Assembly (NCBI GenBank): GCA_002633005.1
Contig: NMRA01000549.1
Span: 121,123-185,122, forward strand
Direction of reading: 5' to 3'
Source of the DNA: Phoronis australis
Taxonomy: Eukaryota > Phoronida > Phoronidae
Length of the DNA: 64,000 bases
The number at the start of each line of letters is the position of its first letter. The first letter of the stretch is position 1. Positions 36,401-47,588 of this stretch are shown here, piece after piece. Made by a program: the position numbers and the translations under genes. The notes below the pieces were generated by a model. The model ran no database searches. It was not told the DNA's origin and was given only the letters and a program-made list of their open reading frames with translations.

Positions 36401-39185
36401 TGAAATATCAATAAATGAACATGTCCCATATCTTTGTCACTGTGAAGAAAGGAATTATCCCCAATAAAGCCAGTGACTGCGGCTGATAAAGCAGAAGCAT
36501 CTCCATCTCAGCCGGTGTCAAAAGGCTAAAATATGTCAGTGAACTTAAACTAATCAAACAATGGGAGGCGCTGACAGTGGAATGTATTCCTTTGCTTTTA
36601 AGTTAATGAACCACCATGAAGTAATTGAATTTCTGTACACTGAATCTCAGTGCGTCGGGATCAATCTGAAGTCACATTCATGCTATCATTTCTCTAGAGA
36701 GCGCCAATATGAAAAGTCCCCTTATGAAACATTGAGTTATTCATATTTCTCAAAGAATCCGATCGATCGTCGAGGTTAACAACATTTCAGTTTCCGCTTC
36801 CTCTAGCTTGGCATTTCTGGGGTCCTCATCCATTCCCATCCCAGAGCCCTTGTATATCATCCATTCCCACCCCAGGGCCAATTGCTCAACTATAACTTGT
36901 GCACCGTGATCGTTGTATGCATGCACAACATGCGATCATCAGTGGAATGTACAATTATAAGTTCTTGGGAAAGTAGGACTTTTATCTCTTCACGAGTTAG
37001 ATGTAAGACTCAACATACAGCAAGTTCGTAAAATTCTGGAAAATATAAGTTACGTAATTAAGAGTTATTAGCCTCAAGACCACCCATTTTAGTAAAGGTT
37101 AATTTTGTCAATCAAAAATACACGTGTCTGTTGAAAATCTCCAAAAATGTGTAAACTTTATCAACTCTTTCCTTTAGTGGGATGCCGACGGAGGGCGGGT
37201 GTCGACAAGGGGCGGGTGCCGATGGATGCGAGGTGCCGACTGTTGGTGGCAGTATTCGAGGAATTTAGATTTTTTGCTGGTTGCAAGGGGCCTACAGCTG
37301 TATTAAGTTCCCAAAATGCAAAACTGTCATTGTGCTCAAGCGCTTGGTTGATTAGCTTCGCTGGTCAATAGAAGTTAATCATTCACTCATGCGATATCAT
37401 GATGGCATCTTGCTGAGAGGGTTTCGTTTTGAACAGCACATTGAAACTCCTTTAACCCCTTTAATTCAAACTGTGAAAATAAGACAACTGAATGAACTAG
37501 ACCAATCGGCATGTCTCGCTGAGCATATTCCACTGTTTGCGAGTAAACTATGACGTGAGCTAAGTTTCACTTGAGGCAGACAGCTGAGCTCGTTCCTCTC
37601 CCTCTGCGCGACCCTTAGCATGATTTTAAAGGGGTGCGCATTAGCTGGTCACCTTCTTGGTCGACAAAGTTAAACGCTCAGCCAGGTGAATGAGCTGATA
37701 TGACTGAAGTACAAGCGAGTTTGATGACGTTGGCGCTAATTGATGACGCTGACACCGACACTCTTTGCTTAGACATCATTTATTTTCATCGAAGATACGC
37801 AATTAAATTTAATAGATCGCCGTCCATTGATCAACATCAGCCATTTTATCTGACCAGTATGATCGCGTTGACGATGAATAATGGCGAGATGATTGCGATA
37901 ATGACACTTACAAAAAGTTGGTGGTAATACCGGATACATGGTTCGTTATCTGGCTTCTGTTGTGGTGCGTATAACTTACAACGAGACACGTGACCGGGTT
38001 AACACTGCAACGAGTCAGTCCACTATTTGACCTTATGTTTTGTTTACAGTTTGATCGAATAGTTTTTAATTAACACCGACGAAAGTAAAGCTTCTGTTGT
38101 CGGTAAGAAATGTTGTCATGGCATCCCTGCAGCTAAGTCTGCAATTTTACGTGGAAATTTTCTGATCCATTCTGTCACGTACAACGTGTTGTACTCCAGC
38201 ACGGGATCTGATCCCAACCAAAAAAAAACATTGCAACGAGCAAATCTCTACTTGGATCCACCCACAGCGTCAGGTCGACAATGGCCTGTCCGCTGACATT
38301 CGATGGCTGACGAGTGGGAAAATTGACGACATTAGCGCATGCGACTCACCACCGAGATCAAAAATACCTTATACATAACTCCATTGAAGTTACAAATATC
38401 GGTGCTTCACCCGAATACAGCCCTCAGCCAACAGCGTTCTCAAACGCAACTATCAGCAAAGATTTGACTTACCCTGATCCTTCGCTTGCCAGCACCAATT
38501 TTATCATCAACTAAAACACTTGAAAATTGCACTGACAGTAATTACATTGTCAGTCACCATTTCTAAAACCTCTGATGAATACTTTACATGTTTCTTATAA
38601 ATCTCTTCCGTTTGACGACACGTTAAGACATGAGAACGGTAATAATCTCAGCATAAGTACCCAAGTTCAGTGGGAATGTTTTGAAATTAGCAATAACCAA
38701 ACGTATGCGGACGGAATGTAACTTTTGTTCGTAGCAATTTTAATTGGATTAAAACACAGACGCTTAATAATTAACAATTCTCAGCTAATTATCCGCGTTC
38801 TTGATCCATACACGTATTCATAATTGTTGTTCTTGACTTGTGAATTGTTAAAAATCTCACACGATACGTCATCTTTGTATTCATTAGAGGAGGACATTTG
38901 TCTTTAGGGTCCGTTTAAATAGTCATTAACTCCGTGCATCACTATCAATTCCAGCGAGTGAGCAATCTGACGTTATCACGGCTTACAGCTGGCCATCACG
39001 TGGTCGTACAGAAAAGAGCCCTTAGATGTGGCGATGCAGTAACTCGTAAACAAGACATCGAAATGATTGTCACGAAACTGACTTGATTGTTTATCTAGCG
39101 AGAATTCGTTTGTTCCACCAAAGTTCAAAGTAAGAGGCGATGTCATATTCTTTCAACTGATAATAGAATGTCAAAGACACGACAA
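33447..39185. other. Long intergenic stretch; no gene recognised
   Basis: Frames of 100-104 codons overlap in two phases at 33867-34255 (minus), and several at 35.3-36.1 kb run on both strands; none resembles a known protein. A block near 35500-35600 (CATAAAAATCATAAAC, then ATTTTAAAAACAAATCCT) resembles the interior of the element at 49.1-50.0 kb, so part of this is old transposon. Short GC-rich direct repeats (GGGCGGGTGYCGA) lie at 37181-37235. Confidence 0.4.
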
Positions 39186-39775
39186 TTAAAGTGACTGTAA
39201 ACCGTTGCATTTCCGTACAGGAAGTGAACTTTTGGATTAGACCATTACCGCCATATTAGTCTCGGATCGAGTCCTTACTCGGATGACAAGTGATTTCTGG
39301 GTTTGCGAAGAACTGACAGTTCGTTGTCGTTCCTTGAGACCATGCATAATATGACACGCAATGACGTCATGCCAACTTGTAAAACATGGTCTCAAGCAAC
39401 AACGGAATGCTTGAGACCAGCAAGGTGTTCAGTAACGCTGGGACCTCGCTAAGAAAAGCAAGAATTCGCGAGATTACGTGAGATATTGTCGTGTTTTTCT
39501 TTAAATGAGATCACGTGACTTTGACTACATTTTAGCTAGGTCCAAGAGTAGGTCGTAGGGTTACTGAACGCACGCCAGGTTCTACAATTAAGCTGGCTTG
39601 TCACGGCGTGTCATTTTATTCATGGTCTTAAAGGAAAATAAGCTGACAGTTCTGTCGAAGTCCTCAAATCAATTTCAAATTGACTAAAGAACAATTTGAG
39701 ATCAACTTCATAATTATAGGTGGTCTAAACCAAAAGGCGGTTTTGTGGTGGAAGGCGGTTGTACAAACACTTTAA
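39186..39775. mobile_element. Family F2 element, copy d, with intact TTAA ends, split by F3
   Basis: The left end TTAAAGTGACTGTAAACCG and the right end CGGTTGTACAAACACTTTAA are inverse, and both retain TTAA. Further in, CTTTTGGATTAGACC mirrors GGTCTAAACCAAAAG. The F3 MITE at 39427-39569 is inserted inside. This copy best supports a TTAA target site for the family. Confidence 0.7.
39427..39569. mobile_element. MITE family F3, copy b, nested in F2
   Basis: GTTCAGTAACGCTGGGACCT at the left, and GGTCGTAGGGTTACTGAAC inverse at the right. The interior shares TTCGCGAGATTACGTGA and CACGTGACTTTGACTA with copy a at 15.6 kb. Confidence 0.75.
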
Positions 39776-39790
39776 AAAGACCCGGACAAG

Positions 39791-39945
39791 CAGTGCTGTA
39801 GTGGTAAAATTAGAGGTACGTAGGCGTCCAAAGCCCATCGTATCACCTTGAGCACTGAACGTAACTTATGGTGCGTAGGCGCTACGTTCAAATGCCAAAA
39901 GGTGGTTGTCTGCGCCTACGTGCGCCTACGCCCCCTACAGCACTG
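39791..39945. mobile_element. hAT-like MITE with 8-bp target duplication
   Basis: 155 bp with inverted ends CAGTGCTGTAG / CTACAGCACTG, the hAT terminal pattern. Flanks are CGGACAAG and TGTACAAG, six of eight identical, as expected for an aged hAT duplication. CGTAGGCG or its inverse recurs about five times inside, like subterminal transposase sites. No coding sequence. Confidence 0.75.
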
Positions 39946-41200
39946 TGTACAAGATGAAACAAGATGGGAGCGGAGTTGAGAGTATCGAAGCTATGCTTTC
40001 TTATGATATTGCAGCAGAGAATAAACCCAGTAATTTCGCTACTGGTGATTCCTTTAGGAATATGCTAATTATCTTAATGACAACACTGTCTAACGACTTT
40101 AACTTGATGACTTAACAAACCTGTGTGCATACGAACTTGGTCATTTTTCCGAAACACAGCTGAGAGAGTCTGTGGGCAAAATGCGAAGTTTAACCGATAC
40201 CCGCATCCAGCCATCAACCCAGTCGCAATCCGTTCAGCTCGACACAGTTGGCACAACCTGATACCAAACAAACTCGGCTTCACACTGAGTGATTTCACGG
40301 TTCACGTGCATGAAGACGAATGCCTTCTAAATCTATATCTGACTTTGCAACTAGGTTTCTAAAACGGTCAGTGCACTCCGGCCTACCAAAATCCGTCAAT
40401 GTCTGACACACGAGTTTGCGGGTTTTATGAATTGATGGAAATCGAAAGTTGCTGGCCAAACCATAGGTCTTACTTGGTGTGGTGGTCAACGTGTTGCTAT
40501 TTCAAGTCATGAGCAATTACGTTGCAATGCAGTTGCCTATATCATTTACTACAATTACTTCGACCAGTTATCGAATTAAAGCAACCTCTGTTGCTCAGAA
40601 CCACGATCCATCATTTAATGAAATTCACAACTGAAACACTCTCCGACGGAAAGACAAGGTCTGTTTGAAGTTCAAATCAGCCGAGCAATGACAGGGATAT
40701 ACCCAGATTCCAAAACCTTGCTCGCCAGCAGGGTGAGTGAGCCAGAAAATCTACTCGGCCAACCCGAAATTCAGTCGCCCGGCCGTTTCCGTCTGTCACC
40801 ACAAACTTGCTGCCAGGGTCAATAAAAATCATCGTTTCGTGCGTTGATGTCACCATCTATTAGGGCTACCGTATTCGCCCAGGGTGATTAGAAAAATTCG
40901 TTTCAGAAGGGGGCCGCTTGTTATAGCCTAAGGCGGTTGAAACCCGGTCCCCGACCGTCGGGTGAAATCAAATTTACGAGCTGTGACATATCTGTAACCA
41001 GTATGACAGACTTTCTACAAAACTGTGGTGCATAATTGATATCAAACTTTGTTGTTAAATTACGGTCTTTTTTAAATGTGCTGAAATCCCATGGCGAAAA
41101 CTTGCCGGCTGATGTGTCGCTGCCTCGCGATCGTCGATAGCGCAACTTGAATTCTTGAGTAAAAATACAGTTTCGACTCAACAAATTACCTGAAATCCTC
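39946..41200. other. Intergenic; unassigned minus-strand frame
   Basis: A 126-codon frame on the minus strand (40921-41301) crosses into the transposon end, so it cannot be one intact gene. Around 40725-40800 TTGCTCGCCA and CTACTCG motifs resemble those at 45.39-45.47 kb, on the other side of the transposon. Confidence 0.35.
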
Positions 41201-41220
41201 CTTAAAGGAGAATGCCACCC
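41201..41220 (+). repeat. Left terminal inverted repeat with TTAA
   Basis: CTTAAAGGAGAATGCCACCC. Its exact inverse is at 44367-44386. TTAA is at 41202-41205. Confidence 0.95.
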
Positions 41221-43030
41221 AAAAAACAACCTATTTTGTATCAATTTAGACCGAGTACTTCCACTCGATAACAGCAAGTACGGTTCTTTTACCTGACACA
41301 AGATGGCAGACGCAGGTGTTGAAATTAACCAATGACGTCAGAGGTTCGAACGCAGTCTGTTCAGCAGTTCGTAACACGCTTACTGGTGCCAGCTTATCGG
41401 TTGAATTCATCGTTTTACACCAAAAATTCAACAAACTTCGATGTTAAACCCTTACAAATACATCGAGTTATTGAACAATTGTGTTGTTTTATTTCGCTGT
41501 TACGGATTTATGTGTATTGAAACGTACCGTAGCCTACAAAGTTCGGTAGGCCAATTTACCAAGGTCGGTCGGGGTAGTTTTGGGCCCTGTTCGGTGATAA
41601 AATCGAATAATTCGTCCGTGAAATACAAACAGGGGAACATAGCTGTGTTTTGTAATTTTAGCCTTGTTATTCCGGCCAGTGGCTCGGAAACGGATCAGGC
41701 CCGTCACGGCCGACCTGAAGACATCACGAACATAAACCAGTCAAAGCTAGAAACTAAACTTGCAGTCACGAAAAGACTATACTAGTGAGCCAAAGAAATA
41801 ATGTGCACGTGATTATTTTGGTGAATTAGACGCAAAACTGCAAATCTACTTACTAGCTCGTCGGGGGCCGCGAACTCAGGTTACCCTTCCACTGCAAAAC
41901 CGTCAGGGCAAAAGTTGCACAGTAACAATGATTCGAATAATGTATATGAATATCTAAATAGGACCATAGGATGTACAATCGAGATATTGTTTCACAACAG
42001 CTTTCTGTCAGCAAACACTGAATTAGCTTTTTCTCACACGGCCAACATGTGGAGAATTTCTATCTTACACTGGTAACCGCTCTGATTCCCTAAGCTCCAT
42101 ACAACTTTTGCGATGCCTATTCAGCACGCCCTTTGTATTGATGTAGATCTGAGCTAATGAAGCGGAAAGGTAATTGCTAGCATTACTGTCTCGACAATGG
42201 TTGTTCTTAGTACCCCCAATTTGGTTTTCTCTGACATTTGCAGAGTTATAGCCTGCAACTCTGCAGAGTAGTTTTAACTTGGTACATTATAAATATTACA
42301 AACTGACTAAAAAGGTTAACTTATGTTTATCTTCACAAAGGGCCACTTCTCAAAAGAACGATAAGTTTCGTATTGGTTTTATTTATTTAATTTTTAAGGC
42401 TTCTGCCCTCTTACCGGGAACGGGTTAATAACTTTTTATCTAAGTTTTAAACTTGAAGTACCAAAACTGGTAGATTTTGATCGCCAGCTAAACTTAATTA
42501 GTTAAGTTCATTGTCAGCCCATCCCTAAACTTACCACACTACAGGTACACTAAACATTTCAAGTGTCATTAAAGTTTTATCTTTATTAGAAATCAAATCA
42601 TAAATTATATACAAAAGTGCAAATATGGTGATAACCAAACTGAAGATTTGGAATCTCTAGACAATTTCGGTAGCACTGACTATATAACTATTATAGCTCT
42701 TTGTCAGTAATAAAATATGAAAAGTGGGCACAACAACTGTCTCCTGGTCAAAAATCTGGTTAAGAGAGATTGAAAGAATATTAAAAAATGAATCCATGTG
42801 ATATTGTTAACTCTGATCAGCGTTTGTATATCCACCGAGTATATCAATACGCGCGGTAGTTTATCTTCAATCATACCAAATCGTTGTAGCTTTTAGATTA
42901 TTAGTTCATCGATTTTTAAAAATCGAAAACCATAGTTGGTTGTTTTTTTTTCAGCTGAATACCGCCGTGATGTTCGTTTATAACGAAAATTAGTGCTGAA
43001 TGCATTTTGAAAATTCGCCATTATGAACAG

Positions 43031-43234
43031 TCAGAGATGTTTAATACAGTTTATGGTCGGATAATTACATTTAAATGGGTCTTGCTCGCATCGGGCAATG
43101 CGGTCATCACAGTTGTACCTGATTCCGGCGCCGCGCTCTCTTAGATCCTGGTACACATCGCTCAGAAGGACGAGCGGTGAAATTTCCCTCACATCTTTAG
43201 AAATGCGTGACTTAATTCCATATATGCGTATTAT
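43031..43234 (-). pseudogene. Unidentified coding-like fragment inside the transposon
   Basis: A 67-codon stop-to-stop frame on the minus strand, with base composition (GC-rich 43081-43190 in AT-rich surroundings) and residue make-up (ISKDVREISPLVLLSDVYQD) like real protein. It lies on the same strand as, and downstream of, the THAP frame, so it may be a later exon of the transposase. The plus strand is also open over much of it. I do not recognise the family. Confidence 0.3.
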
Positions 43235-43296
43235 TCACGGTATGAAGGTGCCCGCTAATTAGTTTATTGCTTTTTTGTTTCAGTTTTATATAAGCA

Positions 43297-43935
43297 TTGC
43301 TTAGGGTGAGAATAATTCATTTTGAAACAGCGCACAATAACAAAACGTCAACCGTTGCAACTCACAATCGCGACTTAGACGAGTGCTCATCCGACGAAGA
43401 CTTCACAGGTCGATCGTTAGGTTTCACAAGCTATCAGTTCGAACCGGAATTCACTGATCAAGAAATACAAGAGAGGCGCCGTGAACGTGCACAGACAACG
43501 GAACATATGGATAGTTCCGAAAACCGTTTAAATGATTTGTCATGTTGTCAGTGTGCTAACTGCACGATAATGGAAACAACTGACGCTTGCGTTTGCTGCC
43601 ACGAAATTCCGCAAGTGAAACGCCTTCTTGGAGAAGCGTTGATGTGTCTCACGGACCATCCTGATTTTGCACCGCATCTAAACACAAGTCTGCTTACGAC
43701 ATTTTTGGGACTGGGAAAAGGAACTGGCGAAAATATCCTACACCCAGAGGTCCAAACAGAAGCCTGGCGACCGAGTAAGTCATCAAACAGGTTATATAAA
43801 ACGTTATGTTCTCATGCCTTGGATCAGTTTCCATGGCCAGCTACAATTCTCCATAATCAAAAACTGAGCAACAACCGAAACGCGTTGTTTTGTCTCCTGC
43901 CTACCGAACCCAAACACACTAGGCACAACATCTGA
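43297..43935 (+). CDS. Cysteine-rich protein with P2X7 cytoplasmic-tail-like domain, transposon-borne, probably partial
   Basis: The open frame gives 212 residues from a TTG after an in-frame TAA at 43291. There is no early ATG (first at 43507), so the 5' part probably comes from a spliced exon; a pyrimidine-rich AG lies at 43280-43282 and another AG at 43327. The key block is CCQCANC at 83-89, then CVCC at 98-101, EIPQV, and CLTDHPDF at 117-124, followed by SLLTTFL. This cysteine/histidine order is that of the zinc-binding 'ballast' region of the P2X7 receptor tail and of many invertebrate proteins named P2X7-like. The acidic FEPEFTDQEIQ segment before it is typical of those proteins. The NRLYK segment (164-168) sits where the family usually continues into a tryptophan-rich second half. 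Here the frame diverges and ends, overlapping the antisense THAP gene by 17 bp. Its role in the transposon is unknown. Confidence 0.6.
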   Translation: MLRVRIIHFETAHNNKTSTVATHNRDLDECSSDEDFTGRSLGFTSYQFEPEFTDQEIQERRRERAQTTEHMDSSENRLNDLSCCQCANCTIMETTDACVCCHEIPQVKRLLGEALMCLTDHPDFAPHLNTSLLTTFLGLGKGTGENILHPEVQTEAWRPSKSSNRLYKTLCSHALDQFPWPATILHNQKLSNNRNALFCLLPTEPKHTRHNI

Positions 43936-44209
43936 CTTCATACTCAGTCTCTTTTTCTGCCCTGGCATGAGGTGCTTGGTAAGCCGGCATTCGATCGTCA
44001 GTGAAGCCACTGTAGACGAAATGCCGGCCCCAGACACGGAGAAGTTCTACGGCATCATACTCAATTGGTATTACGGCGTAATTTTCATTCTTCAATACCG
44101 CGAACCATTTCCGAAGCATTGTGTGCTCTCGAGGAAATCGAAAAAACGATATACCTGCTTTCCTCGTAGCTTCATAGTTCGCACAAGCGGGAACGATACA
44201 CCACTCCAT
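43804..44209 (-). pseudogene. THAP-domain protein, frameshifted, third zinc ligand lost
   Basis: THAP domains are C2CH zinc fingers that bind DNA, common in transposases. The frame starts at ATG 44209-44207, about 160 bp inside the right transposon end. It reads C-x4-C (WCIVPACANY), then SFFRFP and a tryptophan spaced as in THAP, then WGRHF where CxxHF is expected: a TGG codon replaces the cysteine codon. The first frame stops at 43919. In the next frame DVVPSVFGFGR supplies the C-terminal AVPTIF-like box, so a one-base shift lies between, in about 43930-43965. The frame then stops at 43804. The gene is probably dead in this copy. The identity of the protein beyond THAP is not visible. Confidence 0.65.
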
Positions 44210-44366
44210 AGCGGCACTCACTCTGCAGAAGAACCACTGACGTCGCTGAGTCGTTTCTCACCTTCCTCACAGGTTAATGCGACACCTCTCGGCGAGGTGA
44301 AATCGACCGTATACGAGGTGATGTGGATATAGACCGATTAAGACGGTAAGAAAGACTAATTAAATC

Positions 44367-44386
44367 GGGTGGCATTCTCCTTTAAG
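44367..44386 (-). repeat. Right terminal inverted repeat with TTAA
   Basis: The exact inverse of the left end. TTAA is at 44382-44385. The match stops sharply outside these 20 bases. Confidence 0.95.
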
Positions 44387-45728
44387 TTTTCCAAATAGCG
44401 TACTTAAGATTTTTAAGTTCCTGTGGAGTCGGTATTAACCGCAGTCCAAATATGGGCTAGATCGCACAACGTAACAAGCGAAAAATCTGGACGAATACAG
44501 ATGTTGTTGTCACGTGACGTTTGTTTTGAGTTAGTCCGCAGGTGTGCGCCGAGTGGGCCCTAGCGCGCGCTTCTTGGCCACGTGCTCATTAACACTGGTC
44601 AAGTTTCGTTTCGCAGTTTTTACGGGTACAAAAGTAATCTGCATTCCCGTTGACGGAGAAGAGCTGTACGGGAAACATACAATACAATCCCTGCGTCTGT
44701 TCTGAAAGATCTGGCCATAGTGGGATACGTTCCTCGCTAGATCAGCAGAACTTTTGCGTTCTTTTTGAAGTGTACAGCCACGGCTAAATACCGACATAGC
44801 GTCGAGGCTCGTGGGCTAGAAATTCCGCGCACAATGATATTTCAGTATTGTCGGATATTATTGATAAATTGAAGAGATTACTGTAGAATTTTAGAACTGT
44901 AGGTAAGGCATTTTTCGCATATGTACACGTTCATGGACTGGACTCTTATTTTGGCGAAGTCTAAAAAAGAGTGTGAGGGGGTCGCTTATGGGCATTTATT
45001 AGGACGAATGTTATTATTTATAAAATAATTTTGGTTAAAATGACTTTGCATTGTACATTACAATAAGAAATCAGTTCCAAGAATAACGGTATTTCACTTG
45101 CTGCGAGCACATGGACCGGTCTTCCGCCTTTCCCCCCTTTTCTTCGTTTCGGACTAGTCCACAAATTCCTTTGTGCACGACCAGACACTGTGCTCTTTTG
45201 TCTAGACGAATTGCGTAACGGTTGACATCTATTGAGTCGGTAGGATCGCACTGCGCCGATGTTTTTTACTGCCGGAGCATCGACACGCTGACTAAACTGA
45301 ACCTTAAACTCGTAATAAAAACAGCACAAGGAGGAGAAAATTAATTTCATGTTCATCTCGAAAACGATATAGTGTTTTTGCGCTCTGAAAATTTGCTCGC
45401 CACCTTGGCGACCGGCAAGTCAACTTCTACTCGCCCAGCACCATATTTACTCGCATTGGCGACTGAGCGAGTGGCTAAGTTTATCCCTGCAATGTTATGA
45501 GATCAAAAAATAGTTGCCAAGGGTCCCCGTAGGACGCCAAGTGACTTCAACCTCTTAAAGATAACTAGGCCTAACTATAAAACTATCAAAAAATAATTTT
45601 TCTATCATAACTGTTAATCAGCATGAATGTTTTTCATAATTATGACCCCATTATTACAACTATCATTATAACATTAGCAATAGTATAATGGCATTCAAAA
45701 AATAATTACCATATCAGTTACTGCCACA
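44387..45728. other. Intergenic; two unassigned minus-strand frames
   Basis: Frames of 88 codons (44531-44797) and 112 codons (45018-45356) on the minus strand are richer in K/R and S than chance frames nearby, but I recognise no domain. They could be exons of an unidentified gene or chance. Repeated TCGCC/CTCGCC motifs lie at 45390-45475. Confidence 0.35.
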
Positions 45729-45730
45729 GT

Positions 45731-45802
45731 CATAGCAGTAGCAGCACTACTAGCAGTAGCAGGAGCAGCAGCAGCAGTAACAGCAGCAGCAACAGCAGTA
45801 GC

Positions 45803-45867
<65 letters not shown>

Positions 45868-45945
45868 TAGCAGTAGGCCTAGAACTAGCAGTAGTACTAG
45901 CATTTGCAGGAGCAGTAACAGTAGCAGTAGCAATAGTAATAGAAA
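45731..45945. repeat. Imperfect GCA/GTA trinucleotide array
   Basis: About 70 units of AGC/AGT/AAC type, with the purest stretch near 45815-45870. A frame of almost pure leucine on the minus strand is produced by the repeat and is not a gene. Confidence 0.95.
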
Positions 45946-46025
45946 TAACTCACGCGGCGGACATTAAAATCCAAAGCGAGGCTCACTGCGATAAACAAAG
46001 CGGAAATTTACATTGCGTGAGTTAA

Positions 46026-46195
46026 ATGGCCGGTCTTTCGAGTCCAACCTGGATATTAAATCTTAAAAATGTGTCGATAATTAACCACAGAGACGTAGAA
46101 AAATACATTAGAGAAAAGTCAATGCACAAAAGAGTTGTCTGACGAAAGGGTATAAGTTTTTTTTTGGAAAACTAGGTTCGAAACATGAAAAGTAA
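46026..46195 (+). pseudogene. Possible 5' exon remnant of an unidentified protein, frameshifted
   Basis: ATG at 46026 opens a 38-codon frame (MAGLSSPTWILNLKNVS...) ending at TGA 46140-46142. A shift to another phase just before that stop continues as SCLTKGYKFFFGK to a stop at 46195. The run of nine T at the shift could be a mutation site. The pattern recalls N-termini of YqaJ/SWIM-type proteins common in marine invertebrates, but that is memory-based and weak. Confidence 0.22.
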
Positions 46196-47513
46196 ATATG
46201 ACCAAACTGCGACGATCGTCACGGTATTGTTACGGATTAGGTATTATGCTAAATGCAGGGTTACGTTTCTTCTTGTAAATTGTTGATAAAAATGCTTTCT
46301 ACACGAACCAGATCATCTGCTTGTATTTTTGACGGGTTGAAGATATATTCGACAATGGTGGCTCATCGCATTTTGCTGTCGTGTGCAATTAGTCACATCT
46401 GGTTTAATTAGTTGATCAAAAGTATTAACATCAAGCATATAGCCTATGTCCTGGTGAGCTAGGGACTACCGGGACTGACCAGTTATTTGTCATTGATCTG
46501 AAAGAATAACTGATGTTATTAAATATATTTTTATTAAAATAAAAATACAGGCTCGTAATTGAAAATAAAAATTATTTGACCACTTTATAAATTTTTTAAA
46601 AAATATAAAAAACGAGCACAGCCTCAGAAATCGCTTTCGCATTATATCCAGGTTCTCATTCACTCCCTTGCACACATTCACAAGTAATCATTTGACCATC
46701 AGTTCTGTTGTCTTGGTTTTATTAATTCTTATATACGTCTATTGCATGTGTTAGGTTTCAGATATCAATCTGGACCAAGTTGAATTTTAAAATTATAACT
46801 CGTTCGTCCAAAGCATTACCTTGTTTTTTAGCTCAATTTCAGTTAACTGCACATACAAAGAGCGGCCTAGTTCATCCGGGGAAAGGTGCTTGTGTGCCTT
46901 CGTGAGAGGGGTATTTTTTCGCCGAGTGAGGGAAAAAATCTACCTCCCGATCATCATCGATAGCACACCCGCCCTGTGCTCTTTCAAATTGTCACCTGTG
47001 TGGATACAAAACTTCGGGGAGAACTTTTCAATCACTAGGGGAGTTTGTAGGTCGGCCTCGTGGGGGGAATTTCGGGGCATTTTTCAATATTTTTGAGAGG
47101 GGAATAGGGCTGATATTCGGCCCCAAAATCGAGGGATTGACTGCCCTGTCTTTTCTGGAAAGAAACATGCATCATCTTTCAACTCGTAGTCATGAAAACA
47201 CAGCCTGGCTGACCGAAGATTCTCCGGTCGTTGCTATGGCGCTCGGCAACCGAGATGCGAAAAAATATGATCTAACTTTCCGAAAACATTTATAAATTTT
47301 ACACGGACATATTTTCCTTCGTCGCGCGTATGACAACGACCCAACGCTTCCGATTCTCAACGTTCTCAGGGATTGTGAAACAGACAGTTGAGTGTCCGTA
47401 TTTTTTCTAGCCGTTAGAGCAACGCGGAATACAACCAGTATGCCGATAAGCCAACAGAGATATCGTAGCGAGCCTCGTTCTGGAACGCGCCTCCTGTCGG
47501 CGCGAATTAGGTC
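46196..47513. other. Intergenic; no gene seen
   Basis: AT-rich at first, then a GC-richer part (46860-47400). A half X-box-like pair, GTTGCTATGG and GGCAAC, lies at 47232-47252. No gene assigned. Confidence 0.4.
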
Positions 47514-47588
47514 TATAGTAGTAATAGTAGCAGAAGTAGTAGTAATAGAAGTAGTCGTAATACTAATTAGTAGTAGTCGTAGAAGCAG
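47514..47588. repeat. Imperfect TAG/GTA trinucleotide repeat
   Basis: Mixture of TAG, AAT, GTC and AGA units. It underlies an isoleucine/threonine-rich stretch in the 151-codon minus frame (47190-47645), which is therefore suspect. Confidence 0.85.

Larger units (their letters stand above)
41202..44385. mobile_element. TTAA-target DNA transposon, Kolobok-like, with THAP and P2X7-like genes
   Basis: Bases 41201-41220 (CTTAAAGGAGAATGCCACCC) and 44367-44386 are perfect inverse copies, 20 of 20. Within them TTAA at each end is the likely target duplication, leaving inverted ends that start AGGAGAATGCC. TTAA targets are used by piggyBac and Kolobok elements; a THAP domain in the element and ends beginning with AGG point to Kolobok. 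It is 3.18 kb and carries a THAP frame running in from the right end (minus) and a P2X7-tail-like frame (plus) that meet tail to tail at about 43920. No intact transposase catalytic domain is visible; 41.8-43.0 kb is AT-rich and non-coding. Perfect ends suggest a young insertion, while the broken THAP frame suggests the copy was already defective. Confidence 0.8.

Noticed and set aside
40921-41301. 126-codon minus-strand frame as a gene
   Set aside because: Crosses the transposon boundary at 41202, so it cannot be an ancestral single frame.
43919-43935. Overlap of two genes as a designed sense-antisense pair
   Set aside because: The THAP frame is broken just there and the plus frame ends after its domain has diverged, so the overlap may be an artefact of decay.
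45730-45933. Minus-strand frame of almost pure leucine
   Set aside because: Direct product of the GCA/GTA repeat; no other sequence context.
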